A DNA stretch of 32,424 nucleotides from Myxococcales bacterium (lineage in GTDB: Bacteria; Myxococcota_A; Polyangia; Haliangiales; Haliangiaceae): positions 1 through 32,424 of the forward strand of contig JAAEPE010000837.1 of NCBI GenBank assembly GCA_024222395.1, read 5' to 3'. Position 1 is the stretch's first letter; every line of letters starts with the position of its first letter. Positions 24,215-32,300 of this stretch are shown here, piece by piece. The notes under the pieces are model-generated. The model did not search any database. It saw only the letters and a program-made list of their open reading frames with translations, and was not told the origin of the DNA. Position numbers and translations under genes: made by a program.

Positions 24215-24244
24215 AAAGGCGCAGCCCACATGGTCTGCGCCTTT
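24215..24244. terminator. Bidirectional hairpin between the cyclophilin and DUF5690-like genes
   Basis: A perfect 10-bp stem AAAGGCGCAG (24215-24224) pairs with CTGCGCCTTT (24235-24244) around a 10-nt loop. It lies between two convergent stops and has A/T-rich stem ends but no long T tract. It probably terminates both transcripts. Confidence 0.8.
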
Positions 24245-24245
24245 C

Positions 24246-25559
24246 TTACGTTTCGGCCGTGGCCCGTTTGGTCTTGCGCAAGAAATACACAGCACTCACC
24301 ACGAGCGCTGCCGTGCACACTACCGAGGTTAGGTACGAGAACCCGCGGAAGAAAAGCAACCAAGACGTCTGCGATTGCCCGAGTTCCTTGTAGAGCACGG
24401 CAAGTACTGAGCCGCCATAGGCGACAGCATCGCTGATGTAGATGAGAAACACTGCGGTGGCGACGGTTTGCAACGCAGCAATCTTGCGATCGAAGAGCAC
24501 ACATCCATAGGGCACGTAGCCCATGTAGAGACCGAGGCCGACGAGAGTCATCCACCAGGTCGGAGCGATGACGCCCATATCAAAGAGCAACGTCGATATC
24601 CCAATCAAGAGACTACCCCCAATCATGATCACGTAGGCCGCGAGCAGACCGCGGCGATTGTCTCGAATGAGGTAGAGCAATCCCAACGTGAGCATGACCA
24701 CCGCGGCGATGGGCACCTCGGTCTTTGTGAAGATGAGCGCGCTATCTCCCATGCCGACTTCCTTCCAGATCTCCGCCGCGTAGTTTTCGCGGAAGTCTCG
24801 GTAGGAGGTGAGAAACAAATAGGTGAGCACAAGCAAGCAGAGCCCTGGCCAGTAGCTGCGCACAAAGGCCCGGCGCTCCTTGGCCTGCATCGGCGCTCGC
24901 AGAGAGCGCTCTTCGATATCCACAACGCTCGGCGGTGGCAACAGGCTCAGCGCGTAGGCGGCAATAACGAAGAGGGGCAGAAAAGCCGCCCCGGTCGCAA
25001 CCGGCATCCAGCTCTCGGGAACCCCCGACTCCATGAGCCACTTGCCTGCAGACTTCACAAAGCCCGAAGCAACAATGTAGCTGCAGCTAAGCCCTGCACC
25101 GAGAAGCTCTGAGGAGCGCCGTCCTTCCAGAAAGGAGAATACAATTCCCCACACGGCACCCAAGGGCAGCCCATTGAGAAAGATCGCAAGGACTTTGCCG
25201 CCGGGCGGGAGCACAGCAAAGAGCAAGAGTGCCAACTCGGCCCAGAGAATGAGACCTACAAGAGCTTTGAGCCGGTGCCGGTGTACAAGCTCGGAATTGA
25301 AGCGAATGCCAACGAACTTGCTGAGCGCATAGCCGATGAGCTGGGAGATGACGAGGGCGTTCTTGAGATCGAAAACCCAGAATTCGCTGCCTTCATATAC
25401 CGCAGCAGCAAAGGGCCTGCGAAAGCTGTACATGCAGAAGTACGTAGTGAATGCAGAGACCACCGCATAGATCGCAAACCAGAAGACCGAGGTTCTCGAT
25501 AGCCACCCACCCACAGCGCGCGCGAGGGGCGAAGGAGCCTTTGGGCCGGATTCGGTCAT
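24246..25559 (-). CDS. MFS-fold membrane protein, DUF5690-like
   Basis: A polytopic inner-membrane protein (437 aa) with about 12 hydrophobic helices in two halves, separated by a charged loop (VVDIEERSLRAPMQAKERR). The N-terminal FTTYFCMYSFRRPFAAAVYEG, followed by SQLIGYALSKFVGIRFNSE, resembles DUF5690-family transporters (related to sugar-phosphate and other MFS carriers) best known in Bacteroidetes. The substrate is unknown. TATATT (25569-25574) lies 9 nt before the ATG without a clear Shine-Dalgarno. The gene is divergent from the dikinase-like gene (62-bp spacer) and convergent with the cyclophilin. Confidence 0.7.
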   Translation of the reverse strand: MTESGPKAPSPLARAVGGWLSRTSVFWFAIYAVVSAFTTYFCMYSFRRPFAAAVYEGSEFWVFDLKNALVISQLIGYALSKFVGIRFNSELVHRHRLKALVGLILWAELALLLFAVLPPGGKVLAIFLNGLPLGAVWGIVFSFLEGRRSSELLGAGLSCSYIVASGFVKSAGKWLMESGVPESWMPVATGAAFLPLFVIAAYALSLLPPPSVVDIEERSLRAPMQAKERRAFVRSYWPGLCLLVLTYLFLTSYRDFRENYAAEIWKEVGMGDSALIFTKTEVPIAAVVMLTLGLLYLIRDNRRGLLAAYVIMIGGSLLIGISTLLFDMGVIAPTWWMTLVGLGLYMGYVPYGCVLFDRKIAALQTVATAVFLIYISDAVAYGGSVLAVLYKELGQSQTSWLLFFRGFSYLTSVVCTAALVVSAVYFLRKTKRATAET

Positions 25560-25568
25560 TGTGGGGAG

Positions 25569-25574
25569 AATATA
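25569..25574 (-). promoter_or_regulatory. Candidate -10 of the DUF5690-like gene
   Basis: TATATT on the minus strand, part of the string TATATTCTCCC shared with the lipoprotein promoter at 23609-23619. It ends 9 nt before the ATG. Confidence 0.35.
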
Positions 25575-25621
25575 CGATATCGATGCAACCGAGCCCGCGC
25601 TCCTGCGTTAGCGTTATGTAG

Positions 25622-27604
25622 ATGCACCCGGTGCAACAGATTGTGCAACAGATTGTGCAACAGATTCCCTATCCCCGTTCCGTGCTCTCCGGAGTCGCCG
25701 TCGCCATAGGGCTCTGTCTCGCCGCCTTCATCTCCCTATCTGCGGCCCCCCGAATAGCACAGAGCGAGTATTCACAACGTGTCTACGTACGCTCGATTCC
25801 CGACCGAGCCACGTTCGACAACTACTCACGGGTGCTTGGCAGTGACCGATTTAGCAAATTCATCATCGACGTGAAGACCGACGAGATCTACTTCATCGAC
25901 GTCAATGTCTTCAAGATCCACGCAGACTTCGTTCTCGGCGTACTTCTCAAGCAGGCGTGGACCGCGGAGAACATCCGCGAGTACAACAAGAACTACAAGC
26001 GGGTGAAGCCCCGCTTCATCCTCGGTTATCTCACAGAGCATCTCAAAGTGAAGAAGATGAGCTTCGCCTTCTGGGAGGGCGACGAGATCATCGCGAAGGA
26101 CGTTGCAAGGGTCTACAAGAAGCTCCAGAAGACGTTCTACCAAAAGGACCTCTACTTCAGACCAGACTCCCCAGCCCAAGGTGTGATTGCCAAGGCGGTC
26201 GCGCGCAAGAAGATTAAGACAATCACCAACGATGCCCTCTACAAAGAAGCGCCGTATCAGGCATTCAACAAGGGCAATTCCGTCGGCACCCTGCGAGTCG
26301 TACCTCGCAACACCCCCTACGAGTCACTCATTTTCGAAAGAGACGACATCGTGCTCTTGCAGGAGTCCTACCCAGACATATCGCCGGTCGCCGGAATCAT
26401 GTCCATGGTCTTCTCGACGCCGCTATCCCACGTCAACTTGCGAGCCACGGCTTGGGGCATTCCCAATGCCGGCTACCGCAAAGCAAAGTCCGACTACACC
26501 AAGCTCGATGGCAAGGTTGTCTACTACGAAGTCAGCAATAGAGGCCATGTTCTGCGACTGGCAACGCCCAAAGAAGTTGCCAGCTACGAGCAGCGCAAGG
26601 ACCAGCGGCGCACCATCGCGGTGCCGCCGGCCGATATCGATACCGCCAACATGCCTATGCTTTCGAAGCTGCGTGCGGGGTACTCACGAACCTACGGAAG
26701 CAAGACTGCCAACCTCGGAGAAATCGCGTCCGCAGGGCTGCCAACGGTCAACGTTCCAAGGGGATTTGGCCTGCCCTTTTTCTATTACCAGCGTCACATG
26801 ACGGGCCATAAGCTCGACGAGAGGGTGCGTCTTCTTCTGAAAGACGAGAAGATGCACTCAGACACTCGCTATCGAAAGGAGTCACTCGCAAAGCTTCGCA
26901 AGGCCATTCTTGAGGCCCCCATGGATCCGCTTGTGCTCGATGCCATCTACAAACGAGCCCGTCTCAAACTCGGCCCAGGCGGCGTTTTCGTGCGTTCCTC
27001 GACCAATGCAGAAGATTTGCCTGGATTCAATGGCGCAGGGCTCTACGACACCGTCCCAAACGTGCGCGGCAAGAAGAGCTTGGAAACGGCTATCAAGACC
27101 GTGTGGGCTTCGCTCTGGAACTTTCGCGCGTTCGAGGAGCGCGACCTCTTTGGCATCGACCACAAGCGCGTCTACGCGGGCGTACTCATTCAAACCGGAG
27201 TCAATGCCACGGCCGCAGGGGTGCTCGTCACGACCAATCTCTACAACCCTGAAGGCCTAAACAGTTTCACGATAAACGCGAAGAGCGGCCTCGGTATGCG
27301 AGTGGTCGAGGGCACCAAAATCCCAGAGCAAGTCATCTACGATACCTCCAACGACGGCACAAAGATCATAAGTCGATCCGATGACCCGTACATGCTGATC
27401 TTCGACAGCAAGGGAGGCATCCAAGAAGTCAAGAATCCACATCGGGGGGTGATCCTAACGGAAGCCAGGGCGAAGCGGCTGTCAAAGGCGGTGCAGAGCT
27501 TCGAGCCACTCTTCTCGAATCGGCATGCGCTGGATGTGGAGTGGTTGCTTGAAGGTGAGACCGTGTGGATTGTTCAAGCGCGCCCGTATGTTGAAGCTCA
27601 CTAG
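25622..27604 (+). CDS. Exported GWD-like (PPDK_N) dikinase-family protein
   Basis: About 660 aa. The N-terminus carries a hydrophobic segment (VLSGVAVAIGLCLAAFISLSA) that looks like a signal peptide or signal anchor. About 200 residues of unrecognised alpha/beta sequence follow, then a swivelling phosphohistidine-type domain with TPLSHVNLRATAWGIPN (His270). Last comes a PEP-synthase-type nucleotide-binding domain with RSSTNAEDLPGFNGAGLYD (Arg458 onward), VWASLWNFRAFEERD and DVEWLLEGETVWIVQARPY at the end. This His-domain-before-ATP-domain order, and the motifs, match plant alpha-glucan water dikinases and not PEP synthase or PPDK, where the ATP domain comes first. Possible starts are ATG 25622 or any of three in-frame GTG codons in the repeat that follows. 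Transport outside the cytoplasm would be odd for an ATP-using enzyme. Confidence 0.75.
   Translation: MHPVQQIVQQIVQQIPYPRSVLSGVAVAIGLCLAAFISLSAAPRIAQSEYSQRVYVRSIPDRATFDNYSRVLGSDRFSKFIIDVKTDEIYFIDVNVFKIHADFVLGVLLKQAWTAENIREYNKNYKRVKPRFILGYLTEHLKVKKMSFAFWEGDEIIAKDVARVYKKLQKTFYQKDLYFRPDSPAQGVIAKAVARKKIKTITNDALYKEAPYQAFNKGNSVGTLRVVPRNTPYESLIFERDDIVLLQESYPDISPVAGIMSMVFSTPLSHVNLRATAWGIPNAGYRKAKSDYTKLDGKVVYYEVSNRGHVLRLATPKEVASYEQRKDQRRTIAVPPADIDTANMPMLSKLRAGYSRTYGSKTANLGEIASAGLPTVNVPRGFGLPFFYYQRHMTGHKLDERVRLLLKDEKMHSDTRYRKESLAKLRKAILEAPMDPLVLDAIYKRARLKLGPGGVFVRSSTNAEDLPGFNGAGLYDTVPNVRGKKSLETAIKTVWASLWNFRAFEERDLFGIDHKRVYAGVLIQTGVNATAAGVLVTTNLYNPEGLNSFTINAKSGLGMRVVEGTKIPEQVIYDTSNDGTKIISRSDDPYMLIFDSKGGIQEVKNPHRGVILTEARAKRLSKAVQSFEPLFSNRHALDVEWLLEGETVWIVQARPYVEAH
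25631..25666 (+). repeat. Three tandem 12-bp repeats (GTGCAACAGATT) encoding VQQI
   Basis: Three exact copies lie in frame at the 5' end of the dikinase-like gene. Each begins with GTG, so each could serve as an alternative start codon, and unit gain or loss preserves the frame. Confidence 0.95.
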
Positions 27605-27728
27605 AACGGCGTAGACGTTCCCATCTGGGGGGCTGGCTTGCGGTATTCGTGGCAATGCTGGTTTGCGGTACTGACCGCGAAGTGACGTTACAGCCTTGGC
27701 TCTGAGCAAGGGCCACACAGGCCCGGGC
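27605..27728. other. Non-coding spacer holding the left repeat cluster
   Basis: This sequence between the dikinase-like stop and the porin remnant contains no convincing gene. It holds one copy of a 42-bp direct repeat (27654-27695), preceded by a shorter related stretch around 27634-27646 (CTGGCTTGCGGTA versus CTGGTTTGCGGTA), and the start of an inverted repeat (27720-27744). No terminator hairpin with a T tract was seen. Confidence 0.5.
27654..27695 (+). repeat. 42-bp direct repeat, copy 1
   Basis: It begins AATGCTGGTTTGCGGTACTG and ends ACGTTACAGCC. It matches 28426-28467 at 37 of 42 positions in the same orientation. The two copies flank the porin fragment. Confidence 0.85.
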
Positions 27729-27744
27729 TCACGCAGTGCTCGCC
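27720..27744 (+). repeat. 25-bp inverted repeat, left copy
   Basis: GGCCCGGGCTCA, three bases, then CAGTGCTCGCC-type sequence; it matches the complement of 28544-28568 at 23 of 25 positions. The porin homology stops at this repeat: the repeat itself encodes the last few codons before the stop. Confidence 0.85.
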
Positions 27745-28331
27745 GGTGGACTGTTGACTTGCTGCAAGTCCAATTCGTAGCGCAATTGCCAAGTCTCAAT
27801 AGTGTCGTCACTGCGGATATTCTTCTGCCAACCATTGTGTACGATGTAGCAGAAGCCCACCTGCGCTGAAGCCCTGCTCTTGCCCAGGGTGCGCTCAATT
27901 CCCGCTGCGAATCCTTCCGGTTGGATGTCCTCGTCCCACATGAGTTCGGTCTGCTGCCAGTTGGGATAGCCTTGCTTGCCTGCCTGCCTGCGACTCCGAA
28001 AGCACCGCTCTTGTGCCTTGTACTCTACGAAGGCACGATCAATCGCGACTGCGTTCGTTGAAAGATTGTCAAACGTCTGATGCGGCGAGTTGCCGGGCGA
28101 TCCGAGATTGGAGGCGAGGCGAACGCCAAGCGAGAGTCCATCGAGACTGGTTTGGTAGTTTGCGCCGAGTCTTGCTAGCAAACGGGATCGCAAGCGCTCG
28201 CTCGAATCGTCATCAACCCCGGTTCCATCCAGCCCCTTCGCTTGATGGCTGTACATCAAGCGGCCAAAAGTTGGCTTTGGGCTTCCTTCAACGGGCGTTG
28301 CGTCGCGATGCGTTCCTAGCTGTGGGAGTTC
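27729..28331 (-). pseudogene. Truncated 'putative porin' beta-barrel fragment
   Basis: The minus-strand frame resembles the N-terminal barrel strands of the proteobacterial 'putative porin' family: RLRSRLLARLGANYQ, LSLGVRLASNLGSPGNSPHQ, TFDNLSTNAVAIDRAFVEYK, GYPNWQQTELMWDEDIQPEG and TWQLRYELDLQ. The open frame can be read back to an in-frame TGA at 28332-28334 (with KPTFGRLMYSHQ before the first ATG), but there is no signal peptide or coiled-coil head. The 3' end is cut off at the inverted repeat, well short of a full barrel, and lacks a terminal aromatic strand. The segment RCFRSRRQAGKQGYPN looks locally frame-damaged. It is probably the relic of a gene broken by repeat-associated rearrangement. 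Confidence 0.65.
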
Positions 28332-28425
28332 TCAAGTTTCGCAAGCACTCGGTTCCGACCGATGTACCTAGGCGATCAACCGGGACCAACACGTTCACGC
28401 CATCAGTGCCGCATCTTCCACCGCG

Positions 28426-28467
28426 AATGCTGGTTTGCGGTACTGACTGCGAGCTAACGTTACGGCC
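28426..28467 (+). repeat. 42-bp direct repeat, copy 2
   Basis: Same orientation as 27654-27695, with five mismatches. Identity is perfect over the first 22 bases. Confidence 0.85.
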
Positions 28468-28543
28468 CGGGGGTGATGACGCGTCTGCGCAACGCAAAAC
28501 CACCGCATACGACAACTGCAACCGCACTCCTCGGAGATACAAA

Positions 28544-28568
28544 GGCGAGCACTGTTTGAGCCCGGGCC
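28544..28568 (-). repeat. 25-bp inverted repeat, right copy
   Basis: On the minus strand it reads GGCCCGGGCTCAAACAGTGC then TCGCC, differing from the left copy (27720-27744) at two adjacent-region positions only. Confidence 0.85.
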
Positions 28569-28822
28569 AACGCGGGCCATGCGCAAGGCCCCAGGCGGCA
28601 GCGCCACTTCGCAAACACACCGCAAACGATCAGCACACCAAGACAGAACAACTCCACACAGCGAGGAACAGGCAACGAAATAGAAGAAGAGCGCGGAGTA
28701 GGCAGCACCGCAAGCGCTCAGCACCACAGTAGAATCAGCCAGTTAGCGCCGCCGACGAACACCCCCGAGAAATATTCGAATTTTGGTCACAACCAAGAGC
28801 CGGGTTGGCACGTGAAAGAAAC

Positions 28823-29386
28823 ATGCTGGCTCCCTCCCAACCAATTGCTGATAGCCCCGAACCCATCAGCGACCTCATCCGCCACGGCAAACACCGCGAG
28901 GCCATCGCCGCCTGCGCCGCCGAATACGGCCGCTCCGTCGGTCGCCTTTGCATGGCGATGCTCGGCAACCAAGACGAAGCCGACGAAGTCGCACAAGAGA
29001 GCTTCCTCGCCGCCTACCAAGGCATGGCGAACTACAGGGGAGAAGGCAGCCTGCGCGCATGGCTCTACGGAATCGCCAGACGTCAGTGTGCCAGGCGTCT
29101 TGAGCGGGGCCCTCGTCGCCACCTAGAGCTCGTCGTGGAGTCTCATGCCAGTAGCGACGACCCGGAAGCCTCCATGGTGCAAGCCAGGCGCGCCAGCGAT
29201 ATGCGACGTCAGCTCGCAGACCTTAAACCAACGGAGCGCGACGCCCTAGTGCTGCGCTTTGCCGGCGACCTCAGCTTCAAAGAGGTCGCGGACATCTTGA
29301 ATATTGGCGAAGCCGTAGCGCGCAAACGCGCAAGCCGCGGCCTTCTTCGCTTGCGAACCACCCTGCGACCCGAGGACGTAGAATGA
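28823..29386 (+). CDS. ECF-type RNA polymerase sigma factor
   Basis: An extracytoplasmic-function sigma factor of about 187 aa. Region 2 is clear (DEADEVAQESFLAAYQGMAN, then GSLRAWLYGIARRQCARRLER) and region 4 carries the helix-turn-helix (LADLKPTERDALVLRFAGDL, SFKEVADILNIGEAVARKRA). The start chosen is ATG 28823, with GAAAG upstream; a TTG at 28805 adds six residues. The stop overlaps the ATG of the next gene (ATGA), so it is coupled to its presumed membrane-bound anti-sigma partner. I could not identify the target promoter motif. Confidence 0.9.
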   Translation: MLAPSQPIADSPEPISDLIRHGKHREAIAACAAEYGRSVGRLCMAMLGNQDEADEVAQESFLAAYQGMANYRGEGSLRAWLYGIARRQCARRLERGPRRHLELVVESHASSDDPEASMVQARRASDMRRQLADLKPTERDALVLRFAGDLSFKEVADILNIGEAVARKRASRGLLRLRTTLRPEDVE

Positions 29387-32300
29387 TCGATCCAAAGCCC
29401 CCTGAACGCGAAGCCTTTCTTGATGATCTCGCAGCAGTCGCTGCTGGCGAACAAGCCGCAGTCGATCGGCATATCGACTTACTCACCGACGATGATGCGA
29501 TGCGCGATCTTCGCCATGATGCCAATGGCATCGCAGGAGAACTGCGTGCTCAAGGTGAGGACTACAATCACTCGGCAGACTTCGCAGCCCGACTCCAAGA
29601 TCGTCTCGATGCATTTGACGCCGAGCAAGACTCGTCTAGCAGCGAAGACAAAGAACCCCCTGGGCAGGCCAGCAACGCCAGTAACGAGTCGGCGAAGGTG
29701 CAAGATGATCTAGCCAAGGCTCGCACCGAGAAGCCAACGAAGCCATCCCACTTCCGTTCCGTACTGCTCGCGACGGGGGCAGCTGCAGCCGCAGCATTGC
29801 TCATGGTTGTGGGTGCGCAAACTGGCTCCTCAGATTCCAAGACAACAGGCGCCACTGAAACTGCAGTCGCGGCAGCGTCCGAATCGGTATTGAGCGCCAA
29901 ACTCATTCAAACCGAGCGTTCGGCTAACGATGGCGTGCAGGGCCTCACAGTGCTCTTCCCCGAGACCGGCTCCAATGAGGTGGCCGTGGGCTCTCTCATT
30001 CCAGCGGGCAGTACGGTTCGCACCGACTCTCGCACGCGGGCCATTTTGCAGCTCAGCGACACCAGCACGATCACCCTTGCCCCGTCCTCCGAACTCCTCT
30101 TGGACCGAAAAGCGGCGCGCACCCTATCCCTCCTGAGCGGTGAACTCTTCGCCGATGTCGCACATCTCGACAACGGCCCAAGGGCCAACTATCTCTTGCC
30201 TACGGGCCGCGTCGAGGTACTCGGCACGAAGTTCGCGCTCAGCGCGGGTGAGCAAGAGGCGAGTGTTCGCGTTCTTCGCGGACGCATTGCCTTGTACGGC
30301 ACAGGTTCCGAGAGTCATCAGGTCAACGCGGGCGAGGAAGGCAGTGTATCCAGCGACGGGGCCATCGAGGTAACGCCAGCACTTCACCTCGCCGATAGTG
30401 TTCGTTGGTCTGAGCTCGGCCCGCGCCCGGCCGAGGACCGCAGTGGTTCGGGGCTCGGTGAGTTGCGAGCCTACAAACCGGGGCAGTCGCGAGACCGGGA
30501 TTGGCCGATGGCACTGCAGAACCACAAAGTCACCGTACGTCTCGTCGGCAACGTCGCCCGCACAGAAATAGAAGAGACCTTCCGCAACGACAGCAAGACT
30601 GTGCTCGAGGGTGTCTACAAATTCCCGCTGCCCGCCGGCGCTCAGATTGACAAACTCGCTCTCGATGTCGATGGGCGATTCGAAGAAGGCGCGATAGTCG
30701 ACAAAGATCGAGCCAAGAAGATTTGGGCTGGTGTGATTGCCAAGGCCACGACAAAGCGGCCCAATCGGCCTATCGAGATGATATGGGTTCCCGGCCCATG
30801 GCGAGATCCAGCCATTCTCGAGTGGCAACAGGGCAACCGATTCGAACTACGAATTTTCCCAATCCCCGCGCAGGGCACCCGCACGATTAAGCTTGCCTAC
30901 ACTCAAACCATTGCCCCTCACGGCAAGCGCAGGCGCTATGTCTATCCGTTGCCGAAGAGCGCGGATGGCTCATCCGTAGCCGAACACTTTGACATCGATA
31001 TGCGCCTCAGCGGCGCAGAGAATGATAGCCAGGTGAAGACCCCCGGCTACGAGATGGAGACCGCACGCGAGAAGGGAGCCGTACGTCTGCACTTGGCGGA
31101 AGACGCCTTCGTTCCCAATGGCGACCTCGTACTCGACTACAAACCGAAGAATGCGGATAGCGAATTGCGAGCCTGGGGCTTCCAGGGTGCTGCTGCAACC
31201 CCACCGGGCCTCACCAAGGGCAAGAAGCAGAGCCCCAAGGCGGAAGTCTTAGAAGAACAATCCAGACTCTCGAAGGACTCCAGAGGCTACGCACTACTCT
31301 CGCTACGCCCCACCCTTCCTCGGTGGACCGAGTACAAGAGTCATGACTACGTACTGGTTCTGGATTCGAGCCAAAGCATGGTTGGCGAGCGATTTCAGCG
31401 CGCGATGGACGCAGCCACTGCCCTCGTTGGAGAGATGGACAAACGCGATAGATTCCGAGTTCTCGCCTGCGACCTAGAGTGTCGGACGTTCAAGAGCGAC
31501 GCCATGAACCCAAGTGCGCAGCACGCAAGAGAACTCGAAGCCTGGCTCGGCAACATTGTGCCCGCCGGCGCCTCGTACCTCGAGCACGCCTTGGAGGAAG
31601 GCGCGCGGATCTCCGGCACAGGTGACGCAGGCGACCGTGAACGCCTCGTCATCTACATCGGCGATGGAATCGCTTCGATGGGCCATCGCTCACTCTCCGT
31701 TCTGAGCCAGACCGCCCGAACTCTTCGCAAAGAACACGAGACTACCTTTACCAGCGTTGGCATCGGTGCCGACTCTGACTCCCGAGTACTCGGCGCAATT
31801 GCGCGTGCCGGCGGAGGCTTCTACATAGGTCATCGCTCGGGGCGACAAGCGCGCCACCTTGCCCAAGCCGTGATTGAGACGACCATGGGCGTATCGCTCA
31901 AAGACGCAGAGTTGGTCTTCCCAAAAGGCATGAGCGATGTATCACCAACCTCCCTTTCCACCCTCAGAGCCGGTGATGAATTCATCCTTAGCGGCCGCTA
32001 CGCCGAGGGCATCCAAGGCAATGTGATTCTCCGGGGAACGGTCGGTGGCAAACCTTATGAGAACACCTTTGCCCTGAACCTTCCGATGACGAGCAACCCG
32101 GCGAATGCATTCGTTCCCAAAATCTGGGCCAGCCAAACCATCGAGCGTCTCGAGACTGAGGGGCGGGCTACATCGCGAGACACCATCGTCGCCCTTTCCA
32201 AGAGCTACGGCGTGATGTCCAAGCAAACCTCGCTCCTAGTGCTGGAGAGCGAGGCAATGTTCAAAGCCTTCGGTGTCGACCGGGCCAAGCCCTTGGTGCA

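Larger units (their letters stand above)
28335..28804. other. Degenerate intergenic region with right repeat cluster
   Basis: About 470 bp between the porin relic and the sigma-factor gene, with no recognisable gene. Long open frames exist on both strands, but their products are Arg- or Cys-rich, low-complexity and without family resemblance. It contains direct-repeat copy 2 (28426-28467) and the right inverted repeat (28544-28568). The stretch 28590-28730 is purine/C-rich and poor in T on the plus strand. No tRNA-like fold or terminator was recognised. A promoter for the sigma-factor gene should lie in the last 100 bp, but I could not place it. Confidence 0.45.

Noticed and set aside
28395..28727. 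Minus-strand Cys-rich open frame of 110 aa before the sigma-factor gene
   Set aside because: It reads through both repeat copies; the peptide similarity to other frames near 27660 comes only from the DNA repeat, with no domain or ribosome binding site.
28013..28732. Plus-strand open frame of 239 aa antisense to and beyond the porin relic
   Set aside because: The product is Arg/His/Pro-rich without family resemblance and overlaps the better-supported porin frame; most likely a compositional artefact.
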